This document shows, in pieces, positions 26,918-36,440 of a DNA stretch of 64,000 nt (the first letter of the stretch is position 1; each line of letters starts with the position of its first letter). The position numbers and the translations under genes are program-made. The notes below the pieces were generated by a model that worked only from the letters and a program-made list of their open reading frames with translations, had not been told where the DNA came from and ran no database searches. This stretch comes from Cyanobacteria bacterium RU_5_0 (GTDB taxonomy: Bacteria; Cyanobacteriota; Cyanobacteriia; Elainellales; Elainellaceae), in the NCBI GenBank assembly GCA_012033255.1, contig JAAUSF010000006.1:1-64000 (forward strand), written 5' to 3'.

Positions 26918-28432
26918 TTAGAACTCCAATCGCTGATATTCAGCGACGGAGGCGGCGGCAGGTCGCGCTCGCTGCCTAGCCCAATCTCTCAGGGCTGTCA
27001 CCTGCTCACTCATGGTCTTCGAGAGCGGGAGAGTTGCTCTCAGGGCAGCAATGATGTCCAGTTGCGTAAATTCTCGCTCCTGAGCAAACGCTTCATACAT
27101 CGCTGCAACAATTCCCTGCTCAATCTCCGCTCCAGAGAACCCATCACAAACTGCTACTAGCTGATCCAAATCAAAACGCGCAATCTCTCGACGCCGCTTG
27201 GTTAAATGAATCCTGAAGATTTCCTTCCGCTCTTCAGCACTAGGGAGATCTACGAAGAAAATCTCGTCAAAACGTCCTTTACGAAGGAATTCTCCTGGCA
27301 GCCGTTCAACTCGGTTCGCAGTTGCCATCACAAACACGGGAGACGTTTTTTCTTGCATCCAGGTCAGGAAGGAACCAAAAATCCGGCTAGATGTACCCCC
27401 GTCTGAATCAGCAGAACCTGCGCTGCCTGCAAACGCCTTGTCAATCTCATCAATGAAGAGGATTGTTGGAGAAATCGATTCAGCCGTTTTCAGAGCGTTG
27501 CGTAAATTTGCTTCAGAGCGTCCTACCATTGAGCCATCATAGACTCGACCCATATCCAGGCGTAACAGAGGTAAACCCCAGAGGCGAGAGGTCGTTTTCG
27601 CGATCAGAGATTTTCCGCAACCTGGAACACCTAGAATTAACATTCCTTTGGGCTGAGGAAGTCCATACTCTCTAGCTCGTTCAGTGAACGCATTCGATCG
27701 CTGTCTCAACCAATGCTTCAACTCTTCCAGTCCACCGACCGAATCTAGAGTCTCGTCTTCTTCAATGTACTCTAGAATACCGTTGCGTCGAATGAGTTGC
27801 TTCTTCTCAGAGAGAACAATGTCTACCTCGCCTTCCGTTAACCGACCGGCGGTGACATGGGCTTTCCGATAGACTTTCTCTGCTTCGTCACGAGTCAATC
27901 CCAGAGTCGCCTTAAGCAGCTTTTCACGGGTTTCGGTGGTCGGACGGCGAGACCGAGTTTGCTCAAGCTGCTGGGATAAAACCTGATTTAACTCAGCCAT
28001 ATCCGGTAGAGGATAATCCAGAACCGCTACTTCCTTTTCCAGTTCAATTGGAATAGTTTGAACCGGAGACATGAGAACAATCGCTTTGTGAGTATCTTTG
28101 AAGCCAGCGATCGCATCTCGCAACCAACGGGTCACGGCTGGCGAATCAATGAAGGGATGTAGATCCTTGAAGACAAAGATACCAGGCTCTCGCTGTCGCA
28201 CTACCCACTCAATCGCCGCTTCCGGAGAAACTGTATTGTGCTGAGTGACATTGCGAGGCTGACCATATTCTACAATGCCGTGCGTAACCGTCCAGACGAA
28301 TACTCGGCGCTGGGGCTTCATCTGGGCGATCGTTGCGATCGTCTGCTCAGCCCGTTCTTCCTCAGATGTAACGAGGTAGATCAGAGGATATTGAGCCTGA
28401 ATGAGAATATTAAGCTCTTCTTTCATGACCAT
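26918..28432 (-). CDS. ycf46: Ycf46 AAA+ ATPase
   Basis: A 504-residue AAA+ ATPase conserved in cyanobacteria and some plastids. The N-terminal 230 residues are a family-specific domain with a degenerate ATPase-like fold. The C-terminal AAA module shows Walker A GVPGCGKS (268-275), Walker B ILFIDEID (324-331) and the second region of homology with arginine fingers (FLRKGRFDEIFFV). Ycf46 has been linked to carbon utilisation and photosynthesis regulation in Synechocystis; I recall this, but the mechanism is unclear. The start could also be the ATG two codons later. It is followed by ycf35 and preceded by a ribbon-helix-helix gene, all on the minus strand. Confidence 0.92.
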   Translation of the reverse strand: MVMKEELNILIQAQYPLIYLVTSEEERAEQTIATIAQMKPQRRVFVWTVTHGIVEYGQPRNVTQHNTVSPEAAIEWVVRQREPGIFVFKDLHPFIDSPAVTRWLRDAIAGFKDTHKAIVLMSPVQTIPIELEKEVAVLDYPLPDMAELNQVLSQQLEQTRSRRPTTETREKLLKATLGLTRDEAEKVYRKAHVTAGRLTEGEVDIVLSEKKQLIRRNGILEYIEEDETLDSVGGLEELKHWLRQRSNAFTERAREYGLPQPKGMLILGVPGCGKSLIAKTTSRLWGLPLLRLDMGRVYDGSMVGRSEANLRNALKTAESISPTILFIDEIDKAFAGSAGSADSDGGTSSRIFGSFLTWMQEKTSPVFVMATANRVERLPGEFLRKGRFDEIFFVDLPSAEERKEIFRIHLTKRRREIARFDLDQLVAVCDGFSGAEIEQGIVAAMYEAFAQEREFTQLDIIAALRATLPLSKTMSEQVTALRDWARQRARPAAASVAEYQRLEF

Positions 28433-28539
28433 CGACCTAACTAGAAACGGTGCAGACGCTGTGGAACTTCAACAATCGCTAAGCCAAAGATAACTGGACA
28501 GAGCATTGACCGATCAAGCGGAGGAGCGAAACTCAATCA

Positions 28540-28887
28540 CTAGCAGGGAACCAGTTCCCCTTCATCACGCTGATCTGAGCCAGAATGATTTCCTGAAACG
28601 CTGACCGGAGATCCTTCTTCAATCAGAATACCGGATTCCTCTCGAACCGAAACCATCTCTCCTTGCTTGAGAACCAAGGAACTCGAACACTCAGGACAGT
28701 TGTACATCCGGTGAGTTTGTCCATAAGACATCTCTACCTCATCTACCACATCTGAATGTGTCAAGTAGAAGACAATTGCGCGCTCCGCGATTGCAGACAT
28801 AGGCTCCAACTCAACTGCCGAGCGAATTTTGAGTTGGCGATGCAATTCAGGAGGGAGATACAGCGTAACTTTGTGCTTATCTTGCAT
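28540..28887 (-). CDS. Ribbon-helix-helix protein with CxxC motif
   Basis: About 115 residues. The first 45 (KVTLYLPPELHRQLKIRSAV, then EPMSAIAERAIVFYL) fit a CopG/MetJ-like ribbon-helix-helix DNA-binding domain. A single CxxC (NCPECSSSLVL, about 60-63) could bind a metal as a dimer. An acidic, disordered tail follows. ATG 28887 is chosen because sense begins there; an upstream in-frame ATG at 28938 adds 17 unlikely residues. It lies just upstream of ycf46 on the same strand, with a 107-base gap, and could be its regulator. No toxin gene is adjacent, so a toxin-antitoxin role is unlikely. Confidence 0.65.
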   Translation of the reverse strand: MQDKHKVTLYLPPELHRQLKIRSAVELEPMSAIAERAIVFYLTHSDVVDEVEMSYGQTHRMYNCPECSSSLVLKQGEMVSVREESGILIEEGSPVSVSGNHSGSDQRDEGELVPC

Positions 28888-29304
28888 AACGACTACATGG
28901 TTAATACCCGGGTATGCATGCCAGAATAAACCGCGCAAACACCGACTGTCAAGACGGCAGAACGTTATGACGGCAATATTGTTACATTCATTTACATTTG
29001 CTGTTTAAGCATCGCGATATGCCGAAGAAAGCAACTTCACTTACGGTAGATGTCAACGGGGTTTGGGGCGATCGGTAATATAGCCGTAGTCAGTTAGGTT
29101 AGGACATGCGACATTTTTGTGGGGCGGCGGAGCCGCCCCACAAAAATGTCCTAACCACTATGACTATGGCTATAGCTAATGGCCAATTGGTAATGGCTGA
29201 CGGGTTAACCATAGCTAAGCCAACGTGATTTCAATGATTCGTTTCCACTCCTCTCCAACCCCCTTCGCAACGGGCATCTAGAACTAGAAAACCCTGTACC
29301 CCAG
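28888..29304. other. Intergenic region containing a palindromic repeat
   Basis: The 417 bases hold the palindromic element at 29079-29174, followed by ATAGCTAATGGCCAATTGGT and similar AT-rich low-complexity sequence. No gene is visible. Confidence 0.5.
29079..29174. repeat. Palindromic interspersed repeat, copy 2
   Basis: A 96-base palindrome with ends TATAGCC and GGCTATA and the same GC-rich core (TTTTTGTGGGGCGGC, then GCCCCACAAAAA) as 2871-2973. It lies in the opposite orientation: its left arm GTAGTCAGTTAGGTTAGGAC matches the reverse complement of copy 1's right arm. Confidence 0.85.
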
Positions 29305-30453
29305 CTACACCAGCGTACTAGAGTAGACTCGCTGCTGTCGGAGAACCTGGTGGTAAAGTTCCTCCAGTTGCGTAATATTGTGGCTCAACGTATATCGATC
29401 TAAGGCTCGTTGGCGAGCTTTACGTCCAAGGACTGTAGTGAGTTCTGGATGATCGTGGAACAAGGGTAAAAGCGTTTGCAATTGAGTCGCAACTCGTTGA
29501 GTACTCAAAACCACACCTGCACCATCTGCCAATACCTCTCCGTCGGCTCCAGCATCTGTAGCAAGACAGGCAACTCCACACGCCATTGCCTCTAGAAGGG
29601 AAAGTGATAATCCTTCTACGAGGGAAGGTAGGATGAAGACATCTGAACCTCGAAGAATCTGAACGCGCTGTTGCTCATCGGCAATAAAGCCCATCCAGAT
29701 AATGCCTAGATCGGCTCCGTAAACGCTCTTTAATGCCGGTGCCAGGGGACCATTGCCCACAATGACCAGTTTGCTGTTGCTGCCCATGTCTGCCTGTCTC
29801 CAGGCTCTTAGCAGAGATTCTACATTTTTTTCAACGGCGATTCGTCCTTGATAGACAAACACTCGCTGGACACCGAGTTCTGCTTTGAGTTTGGACAAAC
29901 CAGGAGAATACTTTTCAACATCAACTCCATTGGGAATGACAGCGACCTTGTGCCCAGGAATGCCCAACCGGACTAGCAAATCGCATTGAATCTGAGAGAA
30001 GACAATGACGTGATGATAGTTCGCTAGAAAGGGTGCATAAAGTTGATACATTAAGTGCTGAGTCCCAGAAGTGAGGTTGCGGCGTTTGCGATCGAACGGT
30101 GGGTGAAAGGTCGCCACCAGAGGGAGTCTCAGTTCTTCGCAAATTTCTGGGAGCAGGAAATCAAGCGGCGAGAGGGTCAGGGAGGCGTGAACCAGATCAG
30201 GCTTAAGCTGACGGAGAGCTTGAGTAAGAACTTTGCTCGATTTGAGAGAGGGAATCGTATAAATTTGGGATTTATAGAGAAATGGAATCGGCACTTCTGG
30301 ACACTCAGATGGAGTTTCCGACACGTCCTCCTCTTGAGCAAAGTGCAGAAAACTAACTTGATGACCTCGATCTAAAAGTGCATTAGTAACTTCTCGACTA
30401 TAGGTAACGTTGCCACAAAAGGGAGATTTTTTTCCAAGCCAGGCGATGTGCAT
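29305..30453 (-). CDS. Glycosyltransferase family 4
   Basis: A 382-residue GT-B glycosyltransferase. The N-terminal acceptor domain begins MHIAWLGKKSPFCGNVTYSR. The GT4 signature near the middle is IPNGVDVEKYSPG. The donor-site motif SLVEGLSLSLLEAMACGV (about 275-293) contains the EX7E pattern. It should transfer a sugar from a nucleotide donor to a lipid or glycan at the cytoplasmic face. A second GT4-like gene lies at 34521-35885, but recO and deoC lie between, so no glycan cluster is evident. A 57-base gap separates it from the MFS gene upstream on the same strand. Confidence 0.88.
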   Translation of the reverse strand: MHIAWLGKKSPFCGNVTYSREVTNALLDRGHQVSFLHFAQEEDVSETPSECPEVPIPFLYKSQIYTIPSLKSSKVLTQALRQLKPDLVHASLTLSPLDFLLPEICEELRLPLVATFHPPFDRKRRNLTSGTQHLMYQLYAPFLANYHHVIVFSQIQCDLLVRLGIPGHKVAVIPNGVDVEKYSPGLSKLKAELGVQRVFVYQGRIAVEKNVESLLRAWRQADMGSNSKLVIVGNGPLAPALKSVYGADLGIIWMGFIADEQQRVQILRGSDVFILPSLVEGLSLSLLEAMACGVACLATDAGADGEVLADGAGVVLSTQRVATQLQTLLPLFHDHPELTTVLGRKARQRALDRYTLSHNITQLEELYHQVLRQQRVYSSTLV

Positions 30454-30510
30454 TCAAGTTAATCAGTATATTCTTTGAATTTTTCATCTAGTATTAAGGA
30501 TTTTAGTGGG

Positions 30511-32253
30511 TTATGACGTTTTTTTGCCCGATTGAGTGCGAGAAAGTGACCAGGTGAAGCAACCGCCAACGCTCGCCAATATTGCCAAGCCAATAAACAC
30601 GGCTTGAATGCCGAATACGGCTTCCGCAACGCCAGCTAATGCTAGTGGCAGGCTTAGTGCAATGTTAATGGCGTTATTTTGCAAGCCAAACACCTTACCC
30701 CGCATCTCTTCCGGGGTTTCCTCTTGAATGGCTGTCTGCATTGGGACACCTGTGATCGCTGCACAAGCTCCTAAGCCGACCAGGATCGGCAGGGTGGGGA
30801 ACAAATGTTGAGCAAACAGCGAAATGGCTGCCAGTGAGACAGCCATGCCGATCGACCCATAGAGGCTGAGTTGGGCACGAGAGAAGCGTTGACCAAATTG
30901 CCCAACCAACACCGCCCCGATCGCCATTCCTACACCGCCAGCCGCCAGCAAGAAGCCAAACTGGGAGGATTTAAGCTCTGGCATAATTTCTGCCAAACGG
31001 ACTGCAAGCACCGCTAGTGCCGCGAAAATAGAAAACAGAATCACTAAATGAATCATGGCGGCTCGAACTCGGCTTTGTTCTCCCAGATAGCGCAACCCAT
31101 CGCGGATATTTTGCCAAACATCCGGAAGCGACTCGTCTGCATCAACCGCTTTCTCATTCGTCTTGATCAGCATCAACAGGAAACCCGCGATCGCATAGCT
31201 CCCTCCCACCAATAGTTCCTTGCCCAGATCTGCCGCGATATGTAAATGAGAGACGATCGGATCGAGGATTCGGTCTGCCAGTTCTAACAACGGCTCTCCG
31301 AGGGCAAACCCAATAATCACCGATGCCATCATGGTCATCGTATACAACGAATTTGCTGACAATAAATGCCGTCGATCGACAATCAACGGAATCACCGCTT
31401 GTTCGGCAGGGGCAAAGAACTGAGTCAACGTGGAGATGAGAAATGTGACCCCCAGGACAACCAGAAATCCGACTGGCAAACCCGCTAATGGCGAAAATCC
31501 TTGAGTGAGCCACAACAGAAATGGTAGCCCCAACACCAGCCCTCCTCGCAGCAGATTGGTAGCTACCAAAACGGCTCGTTTACGCCAGTGATCCACAAAG
31601 ACGCCTGCCACCGAGCCAAACAAAATGGCTGGAATCGTGAAGGCGATCATGAGCGACGATACCCACCCACTAATGGTTTGGTTCTCCGATTGAAACCGAC
31701 TGGCAATAAGAGCAATCATCAAGACCAAATAGACCTTATCTGCCAATTGGGAGAAAACCTGACCACTCCAAAGCGTTAAGAAATTTCGATTTTTTAAGAC
31801 AGGGAGTAATCCCGGTTCTAGCTCCTCTCCGTCCGACTGAACTGCCAGAGTTTCGCCACTCTCAGCCGCAGGCTTCCCCTGCTCAGCACCCTCTCCGTTA
31901 GTATCGATTGTGGGAATTGTTCTTGCCCACGTCCCTACCAACAAGCTATCCTGTTCTGAACCATTCGTGGCTTTGCCGTTCGACTGAAATTGAGAGTCTG
32001 CATTTGGATGCAAAAGTTTTTGAGAGTCAGGATGAGGCAGTTGTTCTCTTTCGATGCGGGACGGAGATGACTGTAGATTTGAGTCAAATTCAGAGCGAAA
32101 CACCTGACTCGACAGTTTAGATCCTTGTAGATCAACATAAGATCTGTCAATCGCTCTGTGCGATCGTCCCTGTCCCCTCCCGACCTTAGCGTCAGGACTA
32201 GAAGACATTTTCGTGTGTAGGGTTTTGAGATCAGAGTCAAACGATCGCATCAT
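30511..32253 (-). CDS. MFS transporter with long N-terminal tail
   Basis: About 580 residues. The first 150 or so are polar and low in complexity (serine-, glutamine- and charge-rich), and likely lie in the cytoplasm. Twelve membrane segments follow, with the MFS loop GSVAGVFVDHWRKRAVLV and a helix-loop (PEEMRGKVFGLQNNAIN) typical of MFS_3-type permeases. The substrate is unknown; drug or siderophore export is common in the family. ATG 32253 (or 32250) avoids overlap with recO and has no clear ribosome binding site; an in-frame start at 32295 overlaps recO by 37 bases, and one at 32208 is also possible. The gene directly follows recO on the same strand. Confidence 0.82.
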   Translation of the reverse strand: MMRSFDSDLKTLHTKMSSSPDAKVGRGQGRSHRAIDRSYVDLQGSKLSSQVFRSEFDSNLQSSPSRIEREQLPHPDSQKLLHPNADSQFQSNGKATNGSEQDSLLVGTWARTIPTIDTNGEGAEQGKPAAESGETLAVQSDGEELEPGLLPVLKNRNFLTLWSGQVFSQLADKVYLVLMIALIASRFQSENQTISGWVSSLMIAFTIPAILFGSVAGVFVDHWRKRAVLVATNLLRGGLVLGLPFLLWLTQGFSPLAGLPVGFLVVLGVTFLISTLTQFFAPAEQAVIPLIVDRRHLLSANSLYTMTMMASVIIGFALGEPLLELADRILDPIVSHLHIAADLGKELLVGGSYAIAGFLLMLIKTNEKAVDADESLPDVWQNIRDGLRYLGEQSRVRAAMIHLVILFSIFAALAVLAVRLAEIMPELKSSQFGFLLAAGGVGMAIGAVLVGQFGQRFSRAQLSLYGSIGMAVSLAAISLFAQHLFPTLPILVGLGACAAITGVPMQTAIQEETPEEMRGKVFGLQNNAINIALSLPLALAGVAEAVFGIQAVFIGLAILASVGGCFTWSLSRTQSGKKTS

Positions 32254-32258
32254 GACAA

Positions 32259-33161
32259 TTACACTAAGGATGGGGCATTGGCGGACAGGAAACACGTATC
32301 AATGAGGGTAGCCGATCGAATCGGTCGATCAAAATGATACTGGGCATAGTGCCGCAGAATTCGCTCTATAGAAAGCCAAACGCGAAAATCACCGGCTCGT
32401 AATCCTCCTTCAGTTTGAATCAGGTCTTGTACCAAGTTTGGTTTAGCAAGCTGCTGAAGGAAACTGAGTTGCATAGCATCCAGATGAACACATAAGTCAG
32501 AGGGGGGAGATGAGGGTGTCTGGCTTTGTCCTGAAGAAACCGATCGATTCACTGATTTAGCTCTCAGCATCAAAGATTCTGTAGCTAACTGTTCTAGTGC
32601 AGAAAGCTTCACCGTCCCACCCGCCACGATACTAAACCCAATTCGCCAGTTTGGATCAGTCCAATTTGGATCGAGTGGTTGTTGGCTGACACAACACAAT
32701 TGGACTTGAGGAGCCAATCCAGCGATCGTTAATAAATGAAACATTGCATGAATCAACGATGCTAATATCGTAGCTTCCGGCAATTTCTCCAGACGGCTCA
32801 AATGTTCTCTTAAAAGACAAAATAGTTCTGTTTGGGGCTGATCGCTCAGCGCTTGATAGAGCGTTAACTCTGCCAAGTATTGACTTGCCGTAAGTTTGCG
32901 TAAATCTTGGCTTAAACCGGGATATGACTCCACGCTTTCCGCCTGAATGATCTTATCGAGGTTTCGCCCCTTAGCAATCAGTAACTCATTGACTACAAAT
33001 AAACTGCTGCGTCCACCCAAACTCGACTTATGTTTCCGACAACCCGGCGCTACGACTCGCAGTAAGCCATGCTCCTCAGTCAGGATAGTCAACAGACGAT
33101 CGGTTTCACCCAACGGTGTACTTTTGAGATTGATTCCGATCGCTTTGTAAGTTCCGCTCAT
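32259..33161 (-). CDS. recO: DNA repair protein RecO
   Basis: A 300-residue recombination mediator that helps RecR load RecA at gaps in the RecF pathway. The N-terminal OB fold opens with MSGTYKAIGINLKSTPLGETDRL up to about residue 80, followed by an all-helical domain. It lies 113 bases downstream of deoC on the same strand, an order also seen in other cyanobacteria as far as I recall. A tandem GATGGAGT octamer repeat fills much of the gap to deoC. Confidence 0.92.
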   Translation of the reverse strand: MSGTYKAIGINLKSTPLGETDRLLTILTEEHGLLRVVAPGCRKHKSSLGGRSSLFVVNELLIAKGRNLDKIIQAESVESYPGLSQDLRKLTASQYLAELTLYQALSDQPQTELFCLLREHLSRLEKLPEATILASLIHAMFHLLTIAGLAPQVQLCCVSQQPLDPNWTDPNWRIGFSIVAGGTVKLSALEQLATESLMLRAKSVNRSVSSGQSQTPSSPPSDLCVHLDAMQLSFLQQLAKPNLVQDLIQTEGGLRAGDFRVWLSIERILRHYAQYHFDRPIRSATLIDTCFLSANAPSLV

Positions 33162-33189
33162 GAGATCTAAATAGAGATTAGAGGTTGGG

Positions 33190-33231
33190 TGATGGAGTGA
33201 TGGAGTGATGGAGTGATGGAGTGATGGAGTG
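33190..33231. repeat. Tandem GATGGAGT octamer, five units
   Basis: Perfect 8-bp units in the gap between deoC and recO. It has no spacers, so it is not a CRISPR array. Variation in copy number between strains would be expected. Confidence 0.85.
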
Positions 33232-33274
33232 AGAATCCTGACTCAACTGAGTAGCTGTTCTAAATTCCTATCCT

Positions 33275-33958
33275 TCATTCTTGCCCCTTTACCAGGGTAT
33301 CGCGTTGACGGATAATATCGGCACCGCGAGAAGTACCAAGGCGGGTTGCTCCGGCAAGGATGAGTTCGATCGCCTGTTCAGCCGTGTGGATTCCCCCAGA
33401 GGCTTTAATCCCGATTCGGTCTTTCGTAATTTGCTTCAACAACTTGACATCGGCAACCGTTGCGCCTCCATACCAACCCGTATTTGTCTTTAGAAAAGAC
33501 ACGCCCGCATCTAAGCAAATCTCTGCCGCCACTTTTTTTTCATCGTCAGTCAACAGCGCCGTTTCGATGATGGCTTTAACCGTCTGGCTGGTTGTCTCAC
33601 AAATCTCAGCTAATTCGCGATGCAATTCGTTTGTTTTGCCTGTCTTCAACCAGCCCAGGTTGATCATTACATCTAGCTCAGTTGCACCATTGTCTGTGGC
33701 TTCTTGAGCCTCAAATAGCTTCACAGCCATTGTAGTTGCGCCAGTCGGGAATCCAATCACCGTACAAACCTTGGGGCGCTTATTGTGCAATAGCTCGACG
33801 GCTTGACGGACATGAACTGGGTAAACACAAATGGCGGCAAATCCGAATCGATCTGCCTCTGCACAACACCGAACAACTTGATCGGGCGTCGCTGTTGGGT
33901 TTAAAAGAGCCTGATCGATAAATTCCGCCAGATTGATCTCAGAATGTGCTTTTACCAT
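33275..33958 (-). CDS. deoC: Deoxyribose-phosphate aldolase DeoC
   Basis: Cleaves 2-deoxyribose-5-phosphate into glyceraldehyde-3-phosphate and acetaldehyde, in deoxynucleoside breakdown. The 227 residues fold as a TIM barrel. The Schiff-base lysine is K157 (SFLKTNTGW), the proton-relay lysine K185 (IKASGGI), and the aspartate D96 (ELDVMIN). It lies upstream of recO on the same strand, separated by 113 bases with a tandem repeat. Confidence 0.94.
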   Translation of the reverse strand: MVKAHSEINLAEFIDQALLNPTATPDQVVRCCAEADRFGFAAICVYPVHVRQAVELLHNKRPKVCTVIGFPTGATTMAVKLFEAQEATDNGATELDVMINLGWLKTGKTNELHRELAEICETTSQTVKAIIETALLTDDEKKVAAEICLDAGVSFLKTNTGWYGGATVADVKLLKQITKDRIGIKASGGIHTAEQAIELILAGATRLGTSRGADIIRQRDTLVKGQE

Positions 33959-34250
33959 GCTCTTAACCCAATGCTTCTGTTTATAACTTGTATCAGAAAA
34001 GGTTGAAGGAGAGGTAACTCGATCAAAGGATGAAGCTGGAGGGATGAGGCCGGAAAATTAAATGGAGAAAATCTATCTTTTACATTATTTTTTTGATTCC
34101 TGCTCGTTTCTTATTCTGCGCTAGATTCGTGTAGAGAAGCACAATTTGACCGAGTGGCTACGCTATTCTTAGAGAAGAAACTTAAATTTTTATTGCAATT
34201 TTTTCTGTCAATCTCTGTAAAATTTCCCCGCTAGATTTTTGAGGTTTTCT

Positions 34251-34445
34251 ATGGCTCCTTCTACCACTCCTAGCCAATTTTCTGAAGATATCACTTGGAA
34301 TAGTTTGAAGCGGGCGATCGCAGCGAGTTCAGGTTTTCAGCGATGGCGCACCGAACGAGAACTGACTGACACTCCATCTGATTTGAGCCTTGAACAACTC
34401 GTAAGCCGCTATCTCCGAGAAACATTGGAGACATTGGCATACTAG
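34251..34445 (+). CDS. Conserved small hypothetical protein
   Basis: A 64-residue soluble protein beginning MAPSTTPSQFSEDITWNSLK. It has two amphipathic helices (WNSLKRAIAASSGFQRWRTE; LSLEQLVSRYLRETLETLAY) and resembles small proteins I have seen in cyanobacteria without assigned function. The ATG has GAGG six bases upstream; an in-frame ATG at 34239 would precede that site. It is transcribed alone, convergent with the glycosyltransferase gene at 34521. Confidence 0.6.
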   Translation: MAPSTTPSQFSEDITWNSLKRAIAASSGFQRWRTERELTDTPSDLSLEQLVSRYLRETLETLAY

Positions 34446-34520
34446 ATTGTCCATATGAAATCCGCTATTTTCACCTCTTTTCCATTGGCACAAATCGCAT
34501 AGCGCGTTACTCATACCGCG

Positions 34521-35885
34521 CTACTTATGCACTGTCGCAAATACAGGGTATTTAGCGGGCGCGATCGCCTTTTCTCTCCGGAGAGCTTCCTTGTAGACCT
34601 CAAGGATTTTGTCTACTTTAACTTCCCAATTAAACTCGTTGAGAATTCGCTGATGTCCGGCTTCTCCCATTGCACGTTGGAGATCAGGAGATTGGGCTAA
34701 CTTGACCATCGCCGCTGCCAAATCTTCGATAAACGATTCTCGCGTCGTCGGATTGACCAGAATGCCGCAAGATTCGTTTAAGTAATCCGTTGGACCGCCC
34801 CAATTCGTGGCAATGACAGGCATCCCCATTGCCATTGCTTCTAGGACAACCGCACCTCCGCATTCCAGCAAGCTGGGAAGCACCAGGGCATCTGCCGATC
34901 GCAATCGCTGAGCGCATTCAGCTTGTGACAGCCAACCCGCAAAATGGACAGCATCAGGCATTTGAGAATTGTTTGGCTCCAAATTAGCAGCATCCGTCTC
35001 TGGAATGCCAATTAATCCAAGTTCTTTAGCTTGCTGCTCTAGAGCGGAGCGTTCTGTGCCGTCTCCAATGATTTCTAATTCGGCTGGAACCTGACCTACC
35101 ACGGCTTTAAAAGCAGTCAACAGTAAATCAACCGCCTTCCAATCAACCAATCGACCCACAAAGACAAACTTAGTGCGCGAATTTGGCTCTGTGGGTTCGC
35201 GATCGTCAGGTTTTGCATCCCAAACAGATAAATCAACCCCATTCTCGACTAAGTGAACGACCTTGCCTTGAACACCATCAGGCAGCGCATCATGAGTTCG
35301 TTGATTGGCAACTAGCAGCGTCGCTGCTAATCGTTTTCCTGGCATAAGCCGATTAATTGTATTCGAGAAAAAACGACCAATTTTAACGGCGATCGTTGTT
35401 GTTTTTCCTTGCATCTGTTGAAACGCTGCTGGATAATCCATTCCGCCATTCATGGGTCCAATTACCACAGGAACACCCATGCCAAATAACATTGAAGGCT
35501 CTTTAGGTGAAACAGGAATGGGTTGATGAATGACATCAATTTGCTGCGATCGAATCAATCGCTTAGCGATCCGGCGTTGCAGCAGTTGAGTGAAAAATCG
35601 TGATGCAAAACCAAACGTGAAATAGGAAACTCGTCTCGGTAAAATTTTGCTGGCTTGCCAAATCAATTTATGCCAAAGGGTATCAGGAATGAAGTGAATC
35701 CGATCCCAATCATCTCCACAAATAGACTTTAATTCATCACGAGTGCGTTCATGGACAATTAACCAAACATCTATACCCCGTTTGCGGAGGAAGCGAAAGT
35801 AATGTAGAGGTAATGCCGCTTCACCTCCAAACCTTAGAGAGGCGTGTTCTGCAACAATGAGAATGTGAGGATTGTTGATAGCCAT
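34521..35885 (-). CDS. Glycosyltransferase family 4, second copy
   Basis: A 454-residue GT-B glycosyltransferase, unlike the one at 29305 in its N-terminus (HILIVAEHASLRFGGEAALP). The donor-binding region shows FVGRLVDWKAVDLLLTAFK and, further on, LVLPSLLECGGAVVLEAMAM (about 352-371), with the glutamates of the GT4 EX7E motif. It probably builds a cell-surface glycan; acceptor and sugar are unknown. It stands alone between a small hypothetical gene and a 555-base gap. Confidence 0.88.
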   Translation of the reverse strand: MAINNPHILIVAEHASLRFGGEAALPLHYFRFLRKRGIDVWLIVHERTRDELKSICGDDWDRIHFIPDTLWHKLIWQASKILPRRVSYFTFGFASRFFTQLLQRRIAKRLIRSQQIDVIHQPIPVSPKEPSMLFGMGVPVVIGPMNGGMDYPAAFQQMQGKTTTIAVKIGRFFSNTINRLMPGKRLAATLLVANQRTHDALPDGVQGKVVHLVENGVDLSVWDAKPDDREPTEPNSRTKFVFVGRLVDWKAVDLLLTAFKAVVGQVPAELEIIGDGTERSALEQQAKELGLIGIPETDAANLEPNNSQMPDAVHFAGWLSQAECAQRLRSADALVLPSLLECGGAVVLEAMAMGMPVIATNWGGPTDYLNESCGILVNPTTRESFIEDLAAAMVKLAQSPDLQRAMGEAGHQRILNEFNWEVKVDKILEVYKEALRREKAIAPAKYPVFATVHK

Positions 35886-36440
35886 AAATCTCTGGGGGGT
35901 AGGATTTTAGGTCGCGGTGAAAATGTTATTGCAATGAAACGATCGTTAGGTAGATATAAAGCACCTATCGAAAGACACAAAGCTCCTCATGAAATTAGAT
36001 TCAACTCAAGAAGTCTTATTTCGGAATACCCTATAGATTCTTCAAATCTTACGAAAGTGAGATATTTTCAGATTCAGAAATTCAAGAGATCGGTCATTGC
36101 ATTATTTCTTGAGCAATTAATTCATGACATTGATTACTGACCCTTAATCGCTATTTTTAGTAGAAAATAACTAAAGGACAAATGACACCCAGGCGATCGC
36201 GGTCGTAGAAACAGCACTTTTGCATTAATCCAATTAGACTTGACACAAAAATTGTTTCTACTGCAACTCACTACGGAACAAATTTTCTAAATTCCGTACT
36301 TTCCTCGATCGCAATCGAGTAATTTCAACTAAAAGCGACAAAGATTTATCTAAATTTCACTTAGAGAATGTTTGAAAAGTATCAGAGATTCTACTTCGCT
36401 CCTAAATCTCCCAATTCTGGGGGACTTTGAATTCGATCGC
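35886..36440. other. Intergenic region with a MITE-like repeat
   Basis: Mostly AT-rich sequence without a convincing gene. A 68-codon frame from 35935 has no ribosome binding site and no family I recognise. The right end (36363-36438) is a dispersed repeat that abuts the stop codon of the next minus-strand gene. Confidence 0.5.
36363..36438. repeat. Dispersed repeat sharing about 70 bases with 61526
   Basis: AGAGAATGTTTGAAAAGTAT begins the element. TTCTAC, TTCGCT, TAAATC, CCCAATTCTG and ACTTTGAATTCGATC follow in the same order as at 61526-61602. The end TIR motif also matches 39737 and 22968. It directly abuts the nuclease stop codon at 36441. Confidence 0.75.

Noticed and set aside
33190-33231. 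Possible CRISPR array
   Set aside because: Pure 8-bp tandem units with no spacers and no cas genes nearby.
35844-36140. 98-codon frame before the glycosyltransferase
   Set aside because: Overlaps the true gene's 5' end on the other strand and has no recognisable domain or ribosome binding site.
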